Assembly: GCA_009192285.1 (NCBI GenBank)
Contig: WBVU01000004.1
Location: 1,944,001-2,008,000, forward strand
Source: Morchella semilibera
Lineage: Eukaryota; Ascomycota; Pezizomycetes; Pezizales; Morchellaceae
DNA: 64,000 nucleotides
Direction of reading: 5' to 3'
The translations under genes and the position numbers were made by a program. This document shows, piece after piece, positions 36,635 to 48,562 of the stretch; the first letter of the stretch is position 1; each line of letters starts with the position of its first letter. The notes beneath the pieces were generated by a model. That model was given only the letters and a program-made list of their open reading frames with translations, was not told where the DNA came from and did not search any database.

Positions 36635-39452
36635 ATGCCACGAAGTTCAGCGGGCGCCTCGTCTTCCAAACGCCAGGGCCTGCACCATCACCACAGTAAT
36701 GGCCTTGTTCCGCCTGTAAAGCGTCCCTCTCGCTCAGGTTCTACGAGCAACGGCTCTGTTGTGCCCACTACCGCTTCCCCGAATCCCTCACCAAGCCAAG
36801 TGGCAGCTGCAGCCAATCAATTCCAGCCTGCAACTGCCAATGGGGGAGTCACAAATGGGTATGCGAACGGATGGGACGGGAAGGCGCCTGGGAGGAGGTA
36901 TTCAGACGGTCTCGAAAGCGATTTGAGTGAGGGCTTCCAGAATGGCTTGAATGGTACTGTCACGGCTGAACATCGTCAAATCGATATCAACCCTTCCGGA
37001 AAGACAACAGTCATGACTAGTGGTGTGCCTTCGACTGTGCTTTCGTCCTTTCCTCTACTGGATACCATCACTCTGTTGATTATCTTCTTGCAACTACCAT
37101 CTACTGTCCTCACGATCATTCACTTTCTCTTCGCATCACTAACCTTCGTGCCGCCGTCAACAACCTTATTAAGCGCTTCGACCACCTCGTCTCTACCGTC
37201 GTTCACAAATTTACTTCTACAGGGATCAAATGGTGCACCTTCACTTCTCACAATTATTTTCGCAGATATCCTCGTGGCCCTACTCTCAATGTTTCTCTGG
37301 CCATCTGCACGTGTTTTTTTGATAGACTTTGCTCAGGCAGTCATTGCGATTTCAATGGGTGCCGGGCATGCAACCCAAAATGGGGGAACCCTCAGAAATG
37401 CTGTAGTCTGCGCTGGAGTGATGGGTGGGGTGAAGGTGGTTCAAGGAAGGTTCAAGTTGTCGGATGCATGGGACGGTATGCACCCGCATTCGGAATCGTT
37501 TTTGGGGGGGCCTTCTTCGGAACTTGTAGGCAGGATAGGGTCATCTGCGGGATGGATTCGCAGCGCTATTGCGATCCATATTGTTGCACAGGGGGTCATG
37601 AGGGCTACCAGGAGATGGTTGATCGGGCGGCCAGACACGACAGATACGTCAACGCCAAATCCTACAAACCCAAAAGAACCACTCCCATTGGGCAAACAAA
37701 AAGATAAAGATCCGGAAGCCGCTGCTGGGGCATTATCACAGCCCCTCGAGCGCGAAAACAGTACTACCGGGGCGCCCGGTGGTAGGAAAAAAAAGAAAAA
37801 TCAAATACAACATATCCGAGACAACCAACCACTATGGGCTACTATGGCTAGCGCCATAGTTCATATAGCAAAAGAAGTAGAACAATCTCAAATCTCATCT
37901 GAAGCATCGGTCTCAAATCCAACTGAACCTGGAGCTAACGATTCAGCGCTATCTAACGGAGAGGATGTACGGGTGTGGATAACAAGGATTGGGTCGACTG
38001 ATATTAGCTTCTCCGCGAGCTTTTTTGGAGCGAAAGGTGGAGAGGGGATGTATGGTATGAATGGTGTTGTGACCAATGGCACTGACGGGAGTGGTAAAGA
38101 TGGGTCATTCCCATTATTTGTCCGAGTAAATGGCATTGTGTGGCCCCAAACTGATATTTACAAAGCCACTGGCCCTGGAGATGTTGATGGGGAAAATGGA
38201 GAGGCCATGGGAGTTGCCGAGGACGAATGGACAATTGATATCACTGGTCTTACTGGCGCAACTGAGTATGATTTCGAGTTCGTGAAGAAGGGATTGCAGG
38301 TGGTCTACAAGACAAGTGCCTGCACAATTCCCGCCGCTCAGGGTACGTGTATCATGATTGTATGTTAGCTTAAGTTGGGATCTAACTTTATTTCTAGCTT
38401 CTTCCACTACTACTCCTGCCGCTACTCAACAGCAGCCGTCACGCCCCCTGTCTCCAATCACAACCCTTCTTAACACCCTTACGCAAGCAAACTCTTGTTT
38501 ACTCGAGCAAAAGAACCGGCTCAAAGTGGTCAAGAAAACCCACAAAGGTACACTTAGTGACATCCGCAAAGAAATCGAAAAACACAGGTCCCTTCTTGGA
38601 AATGATCGCGGGGAGGAACGTGCTTTCCGTAGGAATCTAGCCTTAAAAGAAGCAATAAAGCGTGCTGAGGAAGAAAATGAGAAAATGCTGCGAGAGTTGG
38701 CGGAACTGGAGAATGTGCCCGAGACCATGAAGGCCGAGTGGAAGGAGAAGAAACGTCTCTGGCGCGAAGAACGCAGTCGACTCCTCACAGCACAGAACCA
38801 AGCCAGCGAAGCCAAAGCCGCCGCAGACCGCCAAGCCCAGGCCGTAGAATCCGAAGCTGCATCCCTTGGGACTAAAAAAGAGAGACTGACTGCTAAGCTT
38901 ACAAAACTACGCGCAGACCTTGAGAAAGCTGACCTCGAGATTTCCCAGGGGGCCGAGGCCAGGGAAAAGCGGCAACTGGGACGTGAGGCCCTCCAGACTC
39001 ACCGCACATCTCTCGAGAAGGAGTTCACCGAGGCCATCTACCGCATGGAAGTCAAGATGCACGAGCATCACATTAAGTCACAGGAGAACTGGGCAGCCTA
39101 CCGCGCATCCGAGGCTGCACTTCTCCAGCAGCAGCAATCCCAGCTCCCCCCGTCGACTCCCGATGGCCTCCACAGCAACCACGGCTCTATGCATGTTGCC
39201 ACCCCGCCCGGTCTGGTCATACAGAATCAGCACGCTCCCATCTCCACGCCTAACAACCGCGAGCGCTCAATGTCCATCTTCTCCGACGGCAGCGTCATCA
39301 CGAACATGTCTGAGCTCGAGCGCTCAGAATCGCTCCAGAACCAGAACTATGACATTGGAAATAGTGGTGGGCACGGATCGTTGGGGCCGACTGCAGCTAG
39401 CTTTCCACCCCCGGGGTTGATGGGTGTGTTTATGCCAGAGAGGAGGAGCTGA
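36635..39452 (+). CDS. acrB: AcrB-like ubiquitination-network membrane protein
   Basis: Resembles Aspergillus AcrB, found through acriflavine resistance and linked to ubiquitin pathways; its molecular activity is not settled. Two exons, 36635-38342 and 38398-39452, give 920 residues. The ATG at 36635 (MPRSSAGASSSKRQG) follows a CT-rich leader; an upstream in-frame TTG is not a start. Order of parts: a Ser/Asn-rich disordered N-terminus; hydrophobic segments around 160-200 (LLDTITLLIIFLQLPSTVLT) and 225-270 (SLLTIIFADILVALLSMFLW); WIRSAIAIHIVAQGV; a Lys-rich linker; a globular region ending TEYDFEFVKKGLQVVYKTSA; a long coiled coil from about 600 (LLEQKNRLKVVKKTHKGTLS onward); and a Gln/Pro-rich tail ending MGVFMPERRS. 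Family assignment is from recalled architecture. Confidence 0.8.
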
Positions 39453-40142
39453 TTCGATGCATTTTTTTTTGGGGGGGGGAGGGAACGGACAGATCCATGT
39501 AGTTTGATGGGGCCTTACGTTTTATGATTGCTATATGTCGGGATCTTTTGTGCAGTCATAGGCATTGTTCACGGTCGTTATGGTTGCTGAGGACTAGAGA
39601 GGGTGGATGGCGATGTTTTTCTTTCGAGTGGAGATTAGCATATCATTTTGTACTACAATGTAGTATATAGCATCTTGCTGAATTTCACGTTTTGGGTGTT
39701 TGCCGGGCGATTAGTTCTGATCGGAATTGTGGGACGCGTGATATCTAGAGTCGATCGGACTAGTAGTGTAGGAGAACTAGGTTTTACTATCTTTATTCCC
39801 AAGTGCGATGTTGTTCAAAGCCTTTGTCTTTGTAAATCATCGGCTGTCACTCGTGAGTTATACAGACGTTGCATTAAGAATATGTTGTCACCCCGAGATG
39901 TTCGTCTCCCAACCTTTGGGTCCAATTATGCGCTAGTATCGGGGACTGGCCAGCTAAATTAGGAGCCTTCTGGGGAAGCTTGTCCAGTCCAGTTACAGGT
40001 AGTATTGTAAAATTAAGATGTTTAGGCTTGCAGAACAAAGACATAATTATTGACCACCGCAATAAGACATACATAAATAAACAAACAACAGTAATAATGA
40101 TGAAAGGCCCACATGTCGGAGTTTATCCAATACATGCATCAA
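39453..40142. other. Convergent intergenic region
   Basis: Between AcrB (+) and the lipase (-). A T9G9 junction at 39462-39479 lies just after the AcrB stop. No gene seen; the 104-codon frame at 39648 has no family features. Confidence 0.6.
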
Positions 40143-41331
40143 TCACAATTTCGACGTTGCCCCAGAGGTGGCTCTAGCGAGAATCCAGTCCGAAACATTC
40201 GTCGCAAATGTTACTCTATCCTCACCCGGTTCCGCATGCACTGTAACAACAGTCAGATCGATTCATACATAAAGCAATATAGATGGAAACAAACTTTTAT
40301 GATACCACCCATCGTATGAGGCGAATGTTTTATCCTTGATTTTCAACAGCTCTTCGGTAAACTTTTTGGAAGCATCGTGACTCGTGACCTAGCAGGAGTG
40401 GTGGTTAGTTGAGGGTAAGATTTCCAATTGGATATTGGTTGGTTACCTTGTCGCCAGAACCGTGCAAGACCAGAATAGGCTTGTCGGTTGCAAATCCGGC
40501 GCTATAATTGGCTTTCATGAGGTTCTCTCCCCGAGTTAACATATCCGAGATACCAATTAGGGTACCGGTATCGTGGCACAGCTGAGATACGTTAGCAGCT
40601 GTGCAAACACCCCCTAGGGAAGTGTGTGGGACAAACCGGATCGTTGGCGAAATCATCACAAACGCTCTTGTCTCTACTCATGTATTCCGCCGGCAGCTTC
40701 TGCACCATCTGCTTATTTGGCATAAGTCTAGCCCCAACCTTGCCGGCATAGACTACAAGCGCGAACGGCTTATCCGCAAGCTCGAGCATAGGACTCCACA
40801 CAACGGTTCCTGCAAGTTTATCTTTGTGGCTACCATTGCGTGCGTACGTTAATGCAATACCACCACCCATAGAGTGCCCAACCAGGAAACAGGGAATATT
40901 CGAGCGCTCTGCCAACCGTTCGGACAGTAGGTCGTCAATATCGGCTAGTATTTGCGACGTTCCTCCAGATACGCCATATTGGTCTTTCGAGGGAGCAGAA
41001 CGCCCCCAACCGCGCTGGTCAAACGAGAATAGTTCAATTCCACGGGAGGCCATCAAGGAAGGGAATGTATAGTAAGCATTGCCTAGAGTAGGTAACAGTT
41101 AGGATTGGAATTATGACTGAATTTTGTGATAGGCAACATACAGTGATCGGAGAAGCCGTGAAGAAAGAAGATATGGGCAACTGGCTCGGAAGCAGTCTAG
41201 ATCGGGGCATGTCAGCGGAGGGTTATATAAATTGGTGGTTAAGTTTCGGTGTAGCTAACCTTCCAGAGTTTTGTATAAACCTCGCTACCGTCTCTGAACT
41301 TCCTGGTCGATTCCTCAGTATTGTCTGCCAT
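40143..41331 (-). CDS. YJU3: Monoglyceride lipase, alpha/beta hydrolase
   Basis: Hydrolyses monoacylglycerols to glycerol and fatty acid at lipid droplets and mitochondrial outer membrane in yeast. Six exons: 41331-41260, 41196-41142, 41082-40637, 40581-40447, 40388-40295, 40240-40143; 299 residues. Landmarks: PVAHIFFLHGFSDHCNAYY (oxyanion HG), ASRGIELFSFDQRGWGRSA, the nucleophile elbow FLVGHSMGGGIALTYA (GHSMG, Ser nucleophile), a cap region VVWSPMLELADKP, acid residue region ILVLHGSGDKVTSHDASKKF, and the catalytic histidine in KMHAEPGEDRVTF. All match the family, including the short C-terminal WILARA. The gene is intact. No N-terminal signal, so cytosolic or membrane-peripheral. Confidence 0.93.
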
Positions 41332-42330
41332 TATTTGTTACAGTTGTGAAAGCTGATAGAGAGGTTAGGAAGTGCGAAGAGAGGGAAATGTGGGTTGTCG
41401 TTGCCTTCAGGTGTGTGTTGTGTGCTGTGTTTTGTTTTTTGAGCTGAACTCCGGCTAACTACTTCCTTATTTGCGTCCGGTACTTACTCTATCTAACATA
41501 CATACACTGCAATGTCAGATTCCGCAAACTGTCTTACGTGTTGGTGATCGCTTGGTGTTCTTCCCACTTTAATGCATTAGGAATCCCGCATGTGGGTGGT
41601 GTTGTGCATATATGAAACAACAATTATCGTTTTTTTTCTTGGCGGGTATGGGGATTACATACCGTAGACTAAATAAAGCCTACAGAGTCAAAGAGGCTAG
41701 GTTATCGATATTGGGCACGATTGTTATTATTGTCAAAGCAGGAGGTTAATGGTGTTGATATAATACATACACAGGCCTAGAAGGTCTTTCTTCAGTATGA
41801 TCGTCTATATCATACCTATATTACCCAGAATACGTGCCGGCCCGGTTCAACTACCGGCCTGTTCTTAGGTGTAACTTACAAGACAATTATGCATTTGTAC
41901 TCTACGATGTTGATCGTATACGCTCGATTTGGTGTAATAGTAATATTATAGAGATGCACTCAAGAGTAGAACTAGAGTGATGCGTGGTCCTTGATGATCC
42001 AGGGGTCAGAGTGATATATTGTGATTCAGTTTCGGTGCCGCGCTGTGCAGCCGGTACCTCCATTTGCCTCTTTCTATATAGTAACCCCAACCTGGCAATA
42101 TTACATGATTGTTTGGGATCTGATATAGAAAAGTGGCTATGTCGAGTGATGGTACATGATTATATTAGTCTCGTGCCCAAACTGCAATAAGTCTGGGAAC
42201 AAGACTGATCATTTAGACAATGCATGGTAGCAATTTTTACCGGTTTAAAGATATTAGAAAAGAAGGGGGAGAAAAAGAATATAAAAAAAGAAGACAGCGT
42301 TACAGAGGTCTTATAAAATAATGGCAGATT
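41332..42330. other. Intergenic region
   Basis: Upstream of the lipase and downstream of the RRG8-like gene. No gene seen. Moderately AT-rich, with a GGCCCGGT/ACCGGCC hairpin at about 41841-41862. Confidence 0.6.
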
Positions 42331-43347
42331 TCAATAGGTGCACAGGTAGGCTCTGATTCTCATCAACCACATCTGTGCTTGCAACGATCTTTCGTGGATT
42401 AATATCCCACTCCTTGTGATCTCATCGGGGATCCTCAACTTCTCCCGAACCTCCGCAGCCATCTCGTCCCCTAGGAGTGTCCTCATATAGTGTAAAGGAA
42501 CCGACTTCCCATTTACGGTCGTCAAAGCCGCCTTCCCTTGCTCCTCCCCATCCTCCTTGCCCCAATCCAGGACACAGCCAACCTGACCCTCACCATCCCA
42601 CGGCAACTCCACGATTTCCCTGCGCTGCAACCTATTCGTTTCCAAGCGCACCCTCTCCCGGGTTATTTTCAAGATGTGGTCCGCCATGTTCTTCCCCCAG
42701 CTCATCTTCGAGCCATCAATGTTATGGCCGACAAGCTTCCGCCAGCCCTTCCGCTCCTCTAAATGGTGGAACAGCTCCTTGTTGTTGATGGCCCACCTCC
42801 CGGACGTCAAGGTCCGCCGCTTCTGTGAGTCCTCCTTAATTCGGTCCGGAACGAGATACAACTCTTCTGTCTCTGGGTGCCTGAGAATCGCGAAGCGGAT
42901 GAGGAACCATGATGGGAGTCGCCGGTGGAAATCGACCTCGTTGCGAACTTCTGTGGCCAATATTTTTGCTACAGATTACACCAACATATCAGTATTCGCA
43001 TGTGGGGGAGAAAGCTGTAAATAGGCGACTCATAATATACCGTACGGGTTAATCTTTATCGCTTCCTCCTGGGGGGGTAGGATTTCGGTTCCACGCGGCC
43101 GCTGAGGCTTTGGGGGAAGGCGCCGTGACATGGGCATGTATTTACTCTCGTCCATAAGAGGTGACACCGGCAGTGGAGGCGGATTGTACACATTTCGTCT
43201 TTCTGGTTTATCTGAAGTATCTATATCCGGCAAAGAAGAGGAATCCGATGTTCCTGTCGTTGGTGCGGCTCTTGTCCGGACTCCCGCTGACGGTAATTGG
43301 ACCCCACCACCGAGACGCAGTAATCGACTGGAAGCGCGCACTGACAT
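42331..43347 (-). CDS. Conserved fungal mitochondrial protein, possibly RRG8-like
   Basis: Two exons, 43347-43041 and 42968-42331, give 314 residues. The N-terminus (MSVRASSRLLRLGGGVQLP) is Arg/Ser-rich with no acidic residues, like a mitochondrial presequence. A Pro-rich linker precedes INPYAKILATEVRNEVDFHR, RLPSWFLIRFAILRHPETEE and LYLVPDRI, then a basic helical half (WGKNMADHILKITRERVRLE). The NPYA..LAT.VR...LP..FL..F...HPET pattern recalls fungal RRG8 (required for respiratory growth), but I hold this loosely; a mitoribosome-associated role is another possibility. The junction G/CA AAA in phase 1 is required, since neither frame alone is complete. It shares a 290-base divergent promoter with the flavin reductase gene. 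Confidence 0.7.
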
Positions 43348-43637
43348 TATTTCAAACGCCTCTCCTCCAATAGAGTTGTCAATCTGTTCCAGCGCCCAAA
43401 TTGATGTCTCTCCGCCCCCGCTTCTGTGCCGCGGTCGTCGTAGATAAGCTGTGGAGGAGGAGGGGGGTTGCCGGGAGGGTTTGGTTGTTTCACATCCTTT
43501 TTTTTTTTTCTTTTCAACCTTCGCTCGAGTACATACCTCTACTCTACGTCACATTACCCTCGAACTTGAACACCCCCACAAACACCACCGAACGGTCACT
43601 ACGGATGCTTCGATAGGTCCTTCCCCCCCATAGATCA
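43348..43637. promoter_or_regulatory. 290-base divergent promoter
   Basis: Lies between two genes whose products both carry mitochondrial-type N-termini. It contains a T-run (43499-43509) within a pyrimidine-rich stretch and GAGGAGGAGG at 43453-43462. Co-expression is inferred. Confidence 0.45.
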
Positions 43638-44501
43638 ATGAATTCAGCATTTTCGCCCCGTATTCTGCTCCGGCGGGGGTTCCCCCAGTGGCCCTCAGCA
43701 CCTTTCATGTGCTCCCGTACGGCGGTACCATGTACCCCACCACAGCTATGGAGTACCCATCAATACACCTCCTCCGCACCCCCTCAAACGCCCTCAGACT
43801 CCTCTGTCGCCCTCCGGAACATTATGCGGAAGATCCCACACCCAGGTGTTCCCCGCTTCTCCCTTCCAAACCTTACTAGTATATACCGAAACCCACTAAC
43901 ACCTTTTCCCCCCATAGTTGTAATAGTGACCTCTGCCCTTACGCCTTCCCCCCACACCTGGCGCGGTATCACCCTCTCCTCCTTCAACTGCTTCTCCCTC
44001 TCCCCGCACCCCCTCGTCTCCTTCAACATCAAAACCCCCTCCTCCGCCGCCAGCACCATGACCCGCGCCGGCTGCTTCGCCGTACACATCCTGCGACCGT
44101 CGCCGCGGTCCGCGTTTCTCGCCAGCAAGTTTGCGCAGCTGGGGATGACGGGGGCGAACAAGGTGTCGCCGTTCGAGTTTGTGCGGAGCCAAATAGCGCT
44201 GGGAGCTGGAGCCGGGGCGCCGTTGCTGGGAAGAGAGGATGATGTGATGTTCCGGCTGAGGTGCGAGACGTACCGCACGGTGCAGATTGAGGACCATCAG
44301 CTGTGGGTTGGCAAGGTGACGGGGGTGGACGTGGTGGGTGAGGGGAAGGATGTGGGCGGCACAGGCGCGGAGGAGGTGTTTAGTCTGATGTACTCGGATA
44401 GACACTTTCGGCGTGTGGGGGAGACGCTGGTGCCGCATGAGGGCGTGAGTGTCGAGGAGGAGGAAGAGGAGAGTATGGATGGGTCGCTCCTGGCTGGCTG
44501 A
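43638..44501 (+). CDS. Flavin reductase-like FMN-binding protein
   Basis: Members bind FMN in a split barrel and reduce flavin or serve as oxidoreductases. Two exons, 43638-43845 and 43918-44501, give 263 residues. The intron is a multiple of three and its frame stays open, but splicing (CCA-G/TT) restores the family core HPVVIVTSALTP, so the spliced form is preferred. Core motifs: WRGITLSSFNCFSLSPHPLV, SFNIKTPSSAAST, FAVHILRPSPRSAFLASKFA, and a C-terminal ..LMYSDRHFRRVG. The Arg-rich start (SPRILLRRGFPQWPSAPF) suggests mitochondrial import. An acidic tail (SVEEEEEESMDG) is unusual. Coding sequence is GC-rich, unlike genes at 12-41 kb. The substrate is unknown. Confidence 0.85.
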   Translation: MNSAFSPRILLRRGFPQWPSAPFMCSRTAVPCTPPQLWSTHQYTSSAPPQTPSDSSVALRNIMRKIPHPGVPRFSLPNLTSIYRNPLTPFPPIVVIVTSALTPSPHTWRGITLSSFNCFSLSPHPLVSFNIKTPSSAASTMTRAGCFAVHILRPSPRSAFLASKFAQLGMTGANKVSPFEFVRSQIALGAGAGAPLLGREDDVMFRLRCETYRTVQIEDHQLWVGKVTGVDVVGEGKDVGGTGAEEVFSLMYSDRHFRRVGETLVPHEGVSVEEEEEESMDGSLLAG

Positions 44502-46065
44502 GGGGCGCGGGAGTGGTAGATAGGTCCGACGAGGACGTTAGATACTGACCTGGTGATTTATGAATTTCCTCAGTCGTAGTTGATTGTGTTTTTTTTTTTT
44601 TAGGTTATATGGCTACATAGCTCATGAGTGATGATGCCCCTAATACATATACCATACATGCATCAAACAGACATTACCAAGCTTGCCCCCCGCGTGTAAA
44701 ATTGTTGTTGTATGTATCATTGACGCATATAGGAGCTGTTGTGGCTGTATAGCCCGTCCATACTGTAAAATAAAAAGCCCTGCAACACCACCCCCGGTTT
44801 GAACCAGGACCCTATTATCCCAATATCTCTTTCAGGTGCACCACGCCTAGTTTCCCAGCGGGCGCCCACCCTACACGGGGGCAATATACACTCGTAGTAG
44901 AATTTCTCGGTGGGGGGTGGGTGAGTATTTGGGGTATCTACTACCATTTACGCCGGAAGCCCCGTGGCCCAGTACGCTTTATCCTTTGCCTGTGCGAGCG
45001 GGTGGGGTGGCTGTTATGCCCCTCGAGTCCTATCCCGGACAGGGTGAGCACCGAGTGATAATCCGTGATTCGCCCCCCCCCCCATTAGGATGTTGCTGTA
45101 GCTGTGGAGAGTCGCCCTGGCCTGAGATGTATTAGCATGGGGACGGCCGTCTAGACTGCCCCCCGTTCGGAGCTGGGGCTATAACGCTTTTAGTGGGCTG
45201 CAACGTCCTTGTCCAACATTTCGCCCTCACGCCGGACATACATGTCGTCTCACGCTGTATCGGGGGGGGGGGGGGTATCTACTTAGCACATCCATAGCTC
45301 CAACTCCCCACCGGCTTCTTGCCAGACAAGACCGGCCCGGAGTGGTGGTTCGTGTGGCGGGATACTCATTCTTGGTACATGTTCCGGCCGGGGGAGTGCC
45401 GGCTGCCCCAGGCCACCCGCTTGCTCTTGCTGTGTGTCCGGCCCCCCAGCGTCCGGATCATGGATCGTCACTCGGAAACCGCACACATACTGTCCTGTCC
45501 GCCCCTCCCGCGGGTTAGGGTTAAGTTTCTTACGGCCCACACCACACCAGGGCCCGGTATCTATAACTGGCGGGGTCAGGGCTACTAACAGACAGACGAC
45601 CAAAGACAGGGAGGGGGGTTCGGAGGCCGTACGTAACTCGTAACTCTGCGCAGCTAGTCCCCACTACCTAATGTACCTACAGTAGGTACAAAGCGGTGAC
45701 CAAGCTGTGGGTCCGCAGCCCGACACGACACCAAGTTCCCGGTGTGGATGGATGGATGGACGGGCGGGCGGCAGGGAACCAGGGTCCGTCTCCAAGCTGG
45801 GAGGGGAAAGTAGGGAAAAAAAAAAAAGTCTATCAACTAAAGTAAACTAGACCGCAATCAACACGACCCCCCTCCCCCCCCCCCCGAAGCGCCACACTAT
45901 ATAATAGTAATAACATTTACATCATATCCGTTACTCTATTCTATCCGGGTATCACGGAAACCTATACTACACTTGTATATATATATATATATAATATACA
46001 GCCTCTACCACATGCACCACACCACACTACACGCCCGGCCTTATTAATACCCCCCACCAAGTCAA
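44502..46065. other. GC-rich intergenic block with G/C runs
   Basis: 1.56 kb without a supported gene. It has C11 (45073-45083), G14 (45262-45275), C13 (45873-45885) and (TA)n near 45975-45992. Open frames of 70-106 codons are Pro/Gly/Arg-rich and lack family features. Confidence 0.55.
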
Positions 46066-47781
46066 TCAATCAATCGGGTAAATAGCGCCGGTATGACCGT
46101 TACAACCCTGCCTGGACGGCGAGTACCCACAGAGTTCCCACAAGCCCGCACAGCAGTCCGCTGACTGCCATTTTCCCTGCTGTGTTTGTCCCGGAGGAGG
46201 ATGATGATGAGGAGGGGTGGTGGAGGAGCTTGTTGAGGTGGAGTTCGAGGTCACGTTGTTTGAGCTAATGTATCTTTACGCATTTTTTTGATATGTCAAC
46301 CAATCTTGTTCCTGATGCATTATGGTGGGTAATATCAATCCCCCTACCCCCCCCCACTCCCTTCCCGTTTCAGTTTTCCGGCAATTCAAGCCAAAAACCA
46401 AAACCAAAACCACACACATAAAAAAAAAAAAAGGAACTTATGCATACGTTGGCGGGTGCGCACTACTCGGGATCTCCAGCGCCCCCGTGTAGTACGTAAG
46501 GTCCTGACTATCCTCCCACTCGTCCCTGACCGCCTGCAGCACGGTCCTCCCGTTCTGGACCAGCCGCGTGTTTGGCGCGGGCTGCGGCGCCCATGCCTTG
46601 TTGTTGAAGATCCCCGGGTAGGACTCGTTCAGGTAGATTGCGCCCAGGTCCGCCGGGGCGCGGACCGTGTCGGAGGTGGCGTTTGCGACGAATGCAAAGA
46701 CGTTGGCGCCGACGTCGAAGCGGCCGAGGGTGCCGAGGCCCCAGTTTGCCTCGACGGTTGCAATCTCGCTGTAGTGGTCTGTGGTAATTTTAGAGCCCTC
46801 GTTAGTAGGTACGGTATGTATGGTTGTAGAATTGAGGGGGGGGTACCGTAGTAGTTTGAGTCGGTGGTGCCGACGAGGCTGGGGGGCACGGCACCTCCGA
46901 GGAGGATTCCGAGTACGCGGTTCTGGGAGGTGTAGCTGTGGTTCTCGTCGAATGTGACGAGAATGAGGGTATCCTGGGCTGTTAGCTATATGTGTACCTA
47001 CACCCCGGGGGGGGGGCGAAAGTTACATTCATAAAGTACTCATTGTCGAGGAGCGGCTCAAGAAACGCCCGAGTCCATGTGCCGGCAACGGTAACCGAAG
47101 AATCATGTCCATCTAATCATTACCCCTACTATTTAGTCCCACCCAAAAAAAAGAAAACACCATTAGCAAAGAAAAAAAGAAAAAAGCAAACCCACCAGAC
47201 GTCATATTCGGCGTAATAAACATCCACTGCGGCAGCGTCCTGTCCTGCAGATCCTTCTCGAACCACGTCAAGTTCTTTATGAGCGCCAGCCTGTCCGGGT
47301 CGGCGGCCACGCTCTCAAACATGACGAGCGGGTTGTGCTTGCGGACGTACATGTTTGCCTTTGTGACGGGGTTCCTGTACTCTGCGCCCGTGAAGCCCGC
47401 GTAGGGCATGTCCTCCTGGTAGCTGCCCCAGGCGATTCCACGGTCGTCGAGCAGGTCGGCGATGCACGAGACGTTTGCGGGCAGGGTGGTGACGTCGTCG
47501 TGGTTGATGCCAAAGTAGTCGCCGCCCACGGAGGCGACGTAGTTTGGCTCGGAGGGGTGCGTGACGGCAAAGTAGTTTGAGAGGGTGATGCCCTTTGAGG
47601 CGAGCCATGAGAGCGAGGGGTCGCCGGCGGCCTTGTCGTAGTCTGTGTTTTCGAGCCAGATGGTGACGAAGCGGGAGAAGGCCTTTCCGGGGACGGAGGA
47701 GGTTGGAGAGCGGGTGTCTGCGGCGAGGGAGGTGAGGGGGAGGGAGAGGAGGGGGAGGAGGAGGGGGATGAGAGAGTGCAT
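46066..47781 (-). CDS. Secreted acid phosphatase (phosphoesterase family), probable GPI type; 3' frame uncertain
   Basis: Extracellular phosphate-scavenging enzyme of the fungal acid phosphatase/phospholipase C-like phosphoesterase family. Exons: 47781-47196, 47112-47027, 46973-46847, 46778-46448, and probably 46264-46066. A signal peptide (MHSLIPLLLPLLSLPLTSLA) precedes FVTIWLENTDYDKAAGDPSL (ENTD metal site), YFAVTHPSEPNYVASVGGDY, PQWMFITPNMTSDGHDSSVT, TLILVTFDENHSY and SEIATVEANWGLGTLGRFD. After IPSSAHPPT the fifth exon reads a Ser/Thr-rich linker with N-glycosylation sites (SNNVTSNSTSTSSSTTPP). A hydrophobic GPI-type tail (AVSGLLCGLVGTLWVLAVQA, stop at 46100) lies in a different frame just beyond a CTCCTCATCATC repeat. 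Either an indel shifted the frame, or the protein ends without an anchor; reading past exon 4 unspliced would stop at 46438. Confidence 0.85.
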
Positions 47782-48562
47782 GGCGGTGGTAAATACTATC
47801 GTGATATGATACTTATTTTATTTGCAGAAACAGAAGACGTAGATGTGGGTTGGGGGGGGGGGTTGATTATATAGAGTAGATTATATAGAGTAGATGGATG
47901 TTTATAAATTACCTTTACCTTTACCTTTATATTACCAGCTGCCCATTCCATTTACTCCGGTAGAGTGCGTATCACGGGGAAGGGAAGGGGGGGGCACCGG
48001 TCAGATAACTACTCTGCTCTAAGTATGTACTTGGGTGGAGGCGCAGAGCATCTTCCCCTCCTCCTCTTCTCTTCATCGTCTATTCCTGGAATCAGCCAAC
48101 TCCAAGACAAGACATGCGTGAGATGACGACGGCACAGCAGAGTTTCTTGGTAGTGGCGACGAGCATCATCCTGCAGACAGACAGAGAATAAGAACACTCG
48201 ATCTCTCTCTCTACTCTCTGTTCCCCTTCCACTGCCAGTAAGAGATATATCAAGTGGGTCCCCATCCTCTCCATCCGCATCCAGATAATTGCCCTGCCAA
48301 GGGTTGGGGGGCGTGGATGAGCTGCCGGGCTTAATTGGGTGCGGGTCTCGGCAAAGCTTGTGCCTCGCTTAGATTAATTAATTGCATGCTTACCTTTTTT
48401 ACTTAGTAACCTGCACTGCCCGACCGATGGTTGGTTGATAACAACTTTCCTGCACTTCCGATACTTTACAGCTACGGCTCTCTTCTACTCACCCCCACCC
48501 ACTCCCGTCTCTGTCTATGTAGAGGTAGAGTAACCTAGTCAAACACCGTAGACATCCGCGCG
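47782..48562. promoter_or_regulatory. Divergent promoter region, acid phosphatase / multicopper oxidase
   Basis: 781 bases between start codons. It contains G11 (47852-47862), a CCTTTA repeat (47912-47930: TTACCTTTACCTTTACC), a direct repeat of ATTATATAGAGTAGA (about 47866-47894) and a CT-rich tract (48050-48230). Confidence 0.5.

Noticed and set aside
12050-39452. Idea that separase, CDH1 and AcrB form a cell-cycle/ubiquitin gene cluster
   Set aside because: They are interspersed with unrelated LOS1, AFI1 and aminopeptidase genes, and core genes of this kind are not usually clustered; chance proximity is simpler.
43784-44438. Minus-strand frames of 164 and 180 codons over the flavin reductase gene
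   Set aside because: Low-complexity shadows; the + strand protein matches its family.
44780-44860. Minus-strand tRNA-like GGTTCAAAC
   Set aside because: No believable D arm or acceptor stem.
45512-45526. Telomere-like GGGTTAGGGTTAAG
   Set aside because: Fewer than two full units; expected by chance and not at a chromosome end.
45283-45603. 106-codon minus frame
   Set aside because: Pro/Gly/Gln-rich, no start context or family resemblance, in GC-rich spacer.
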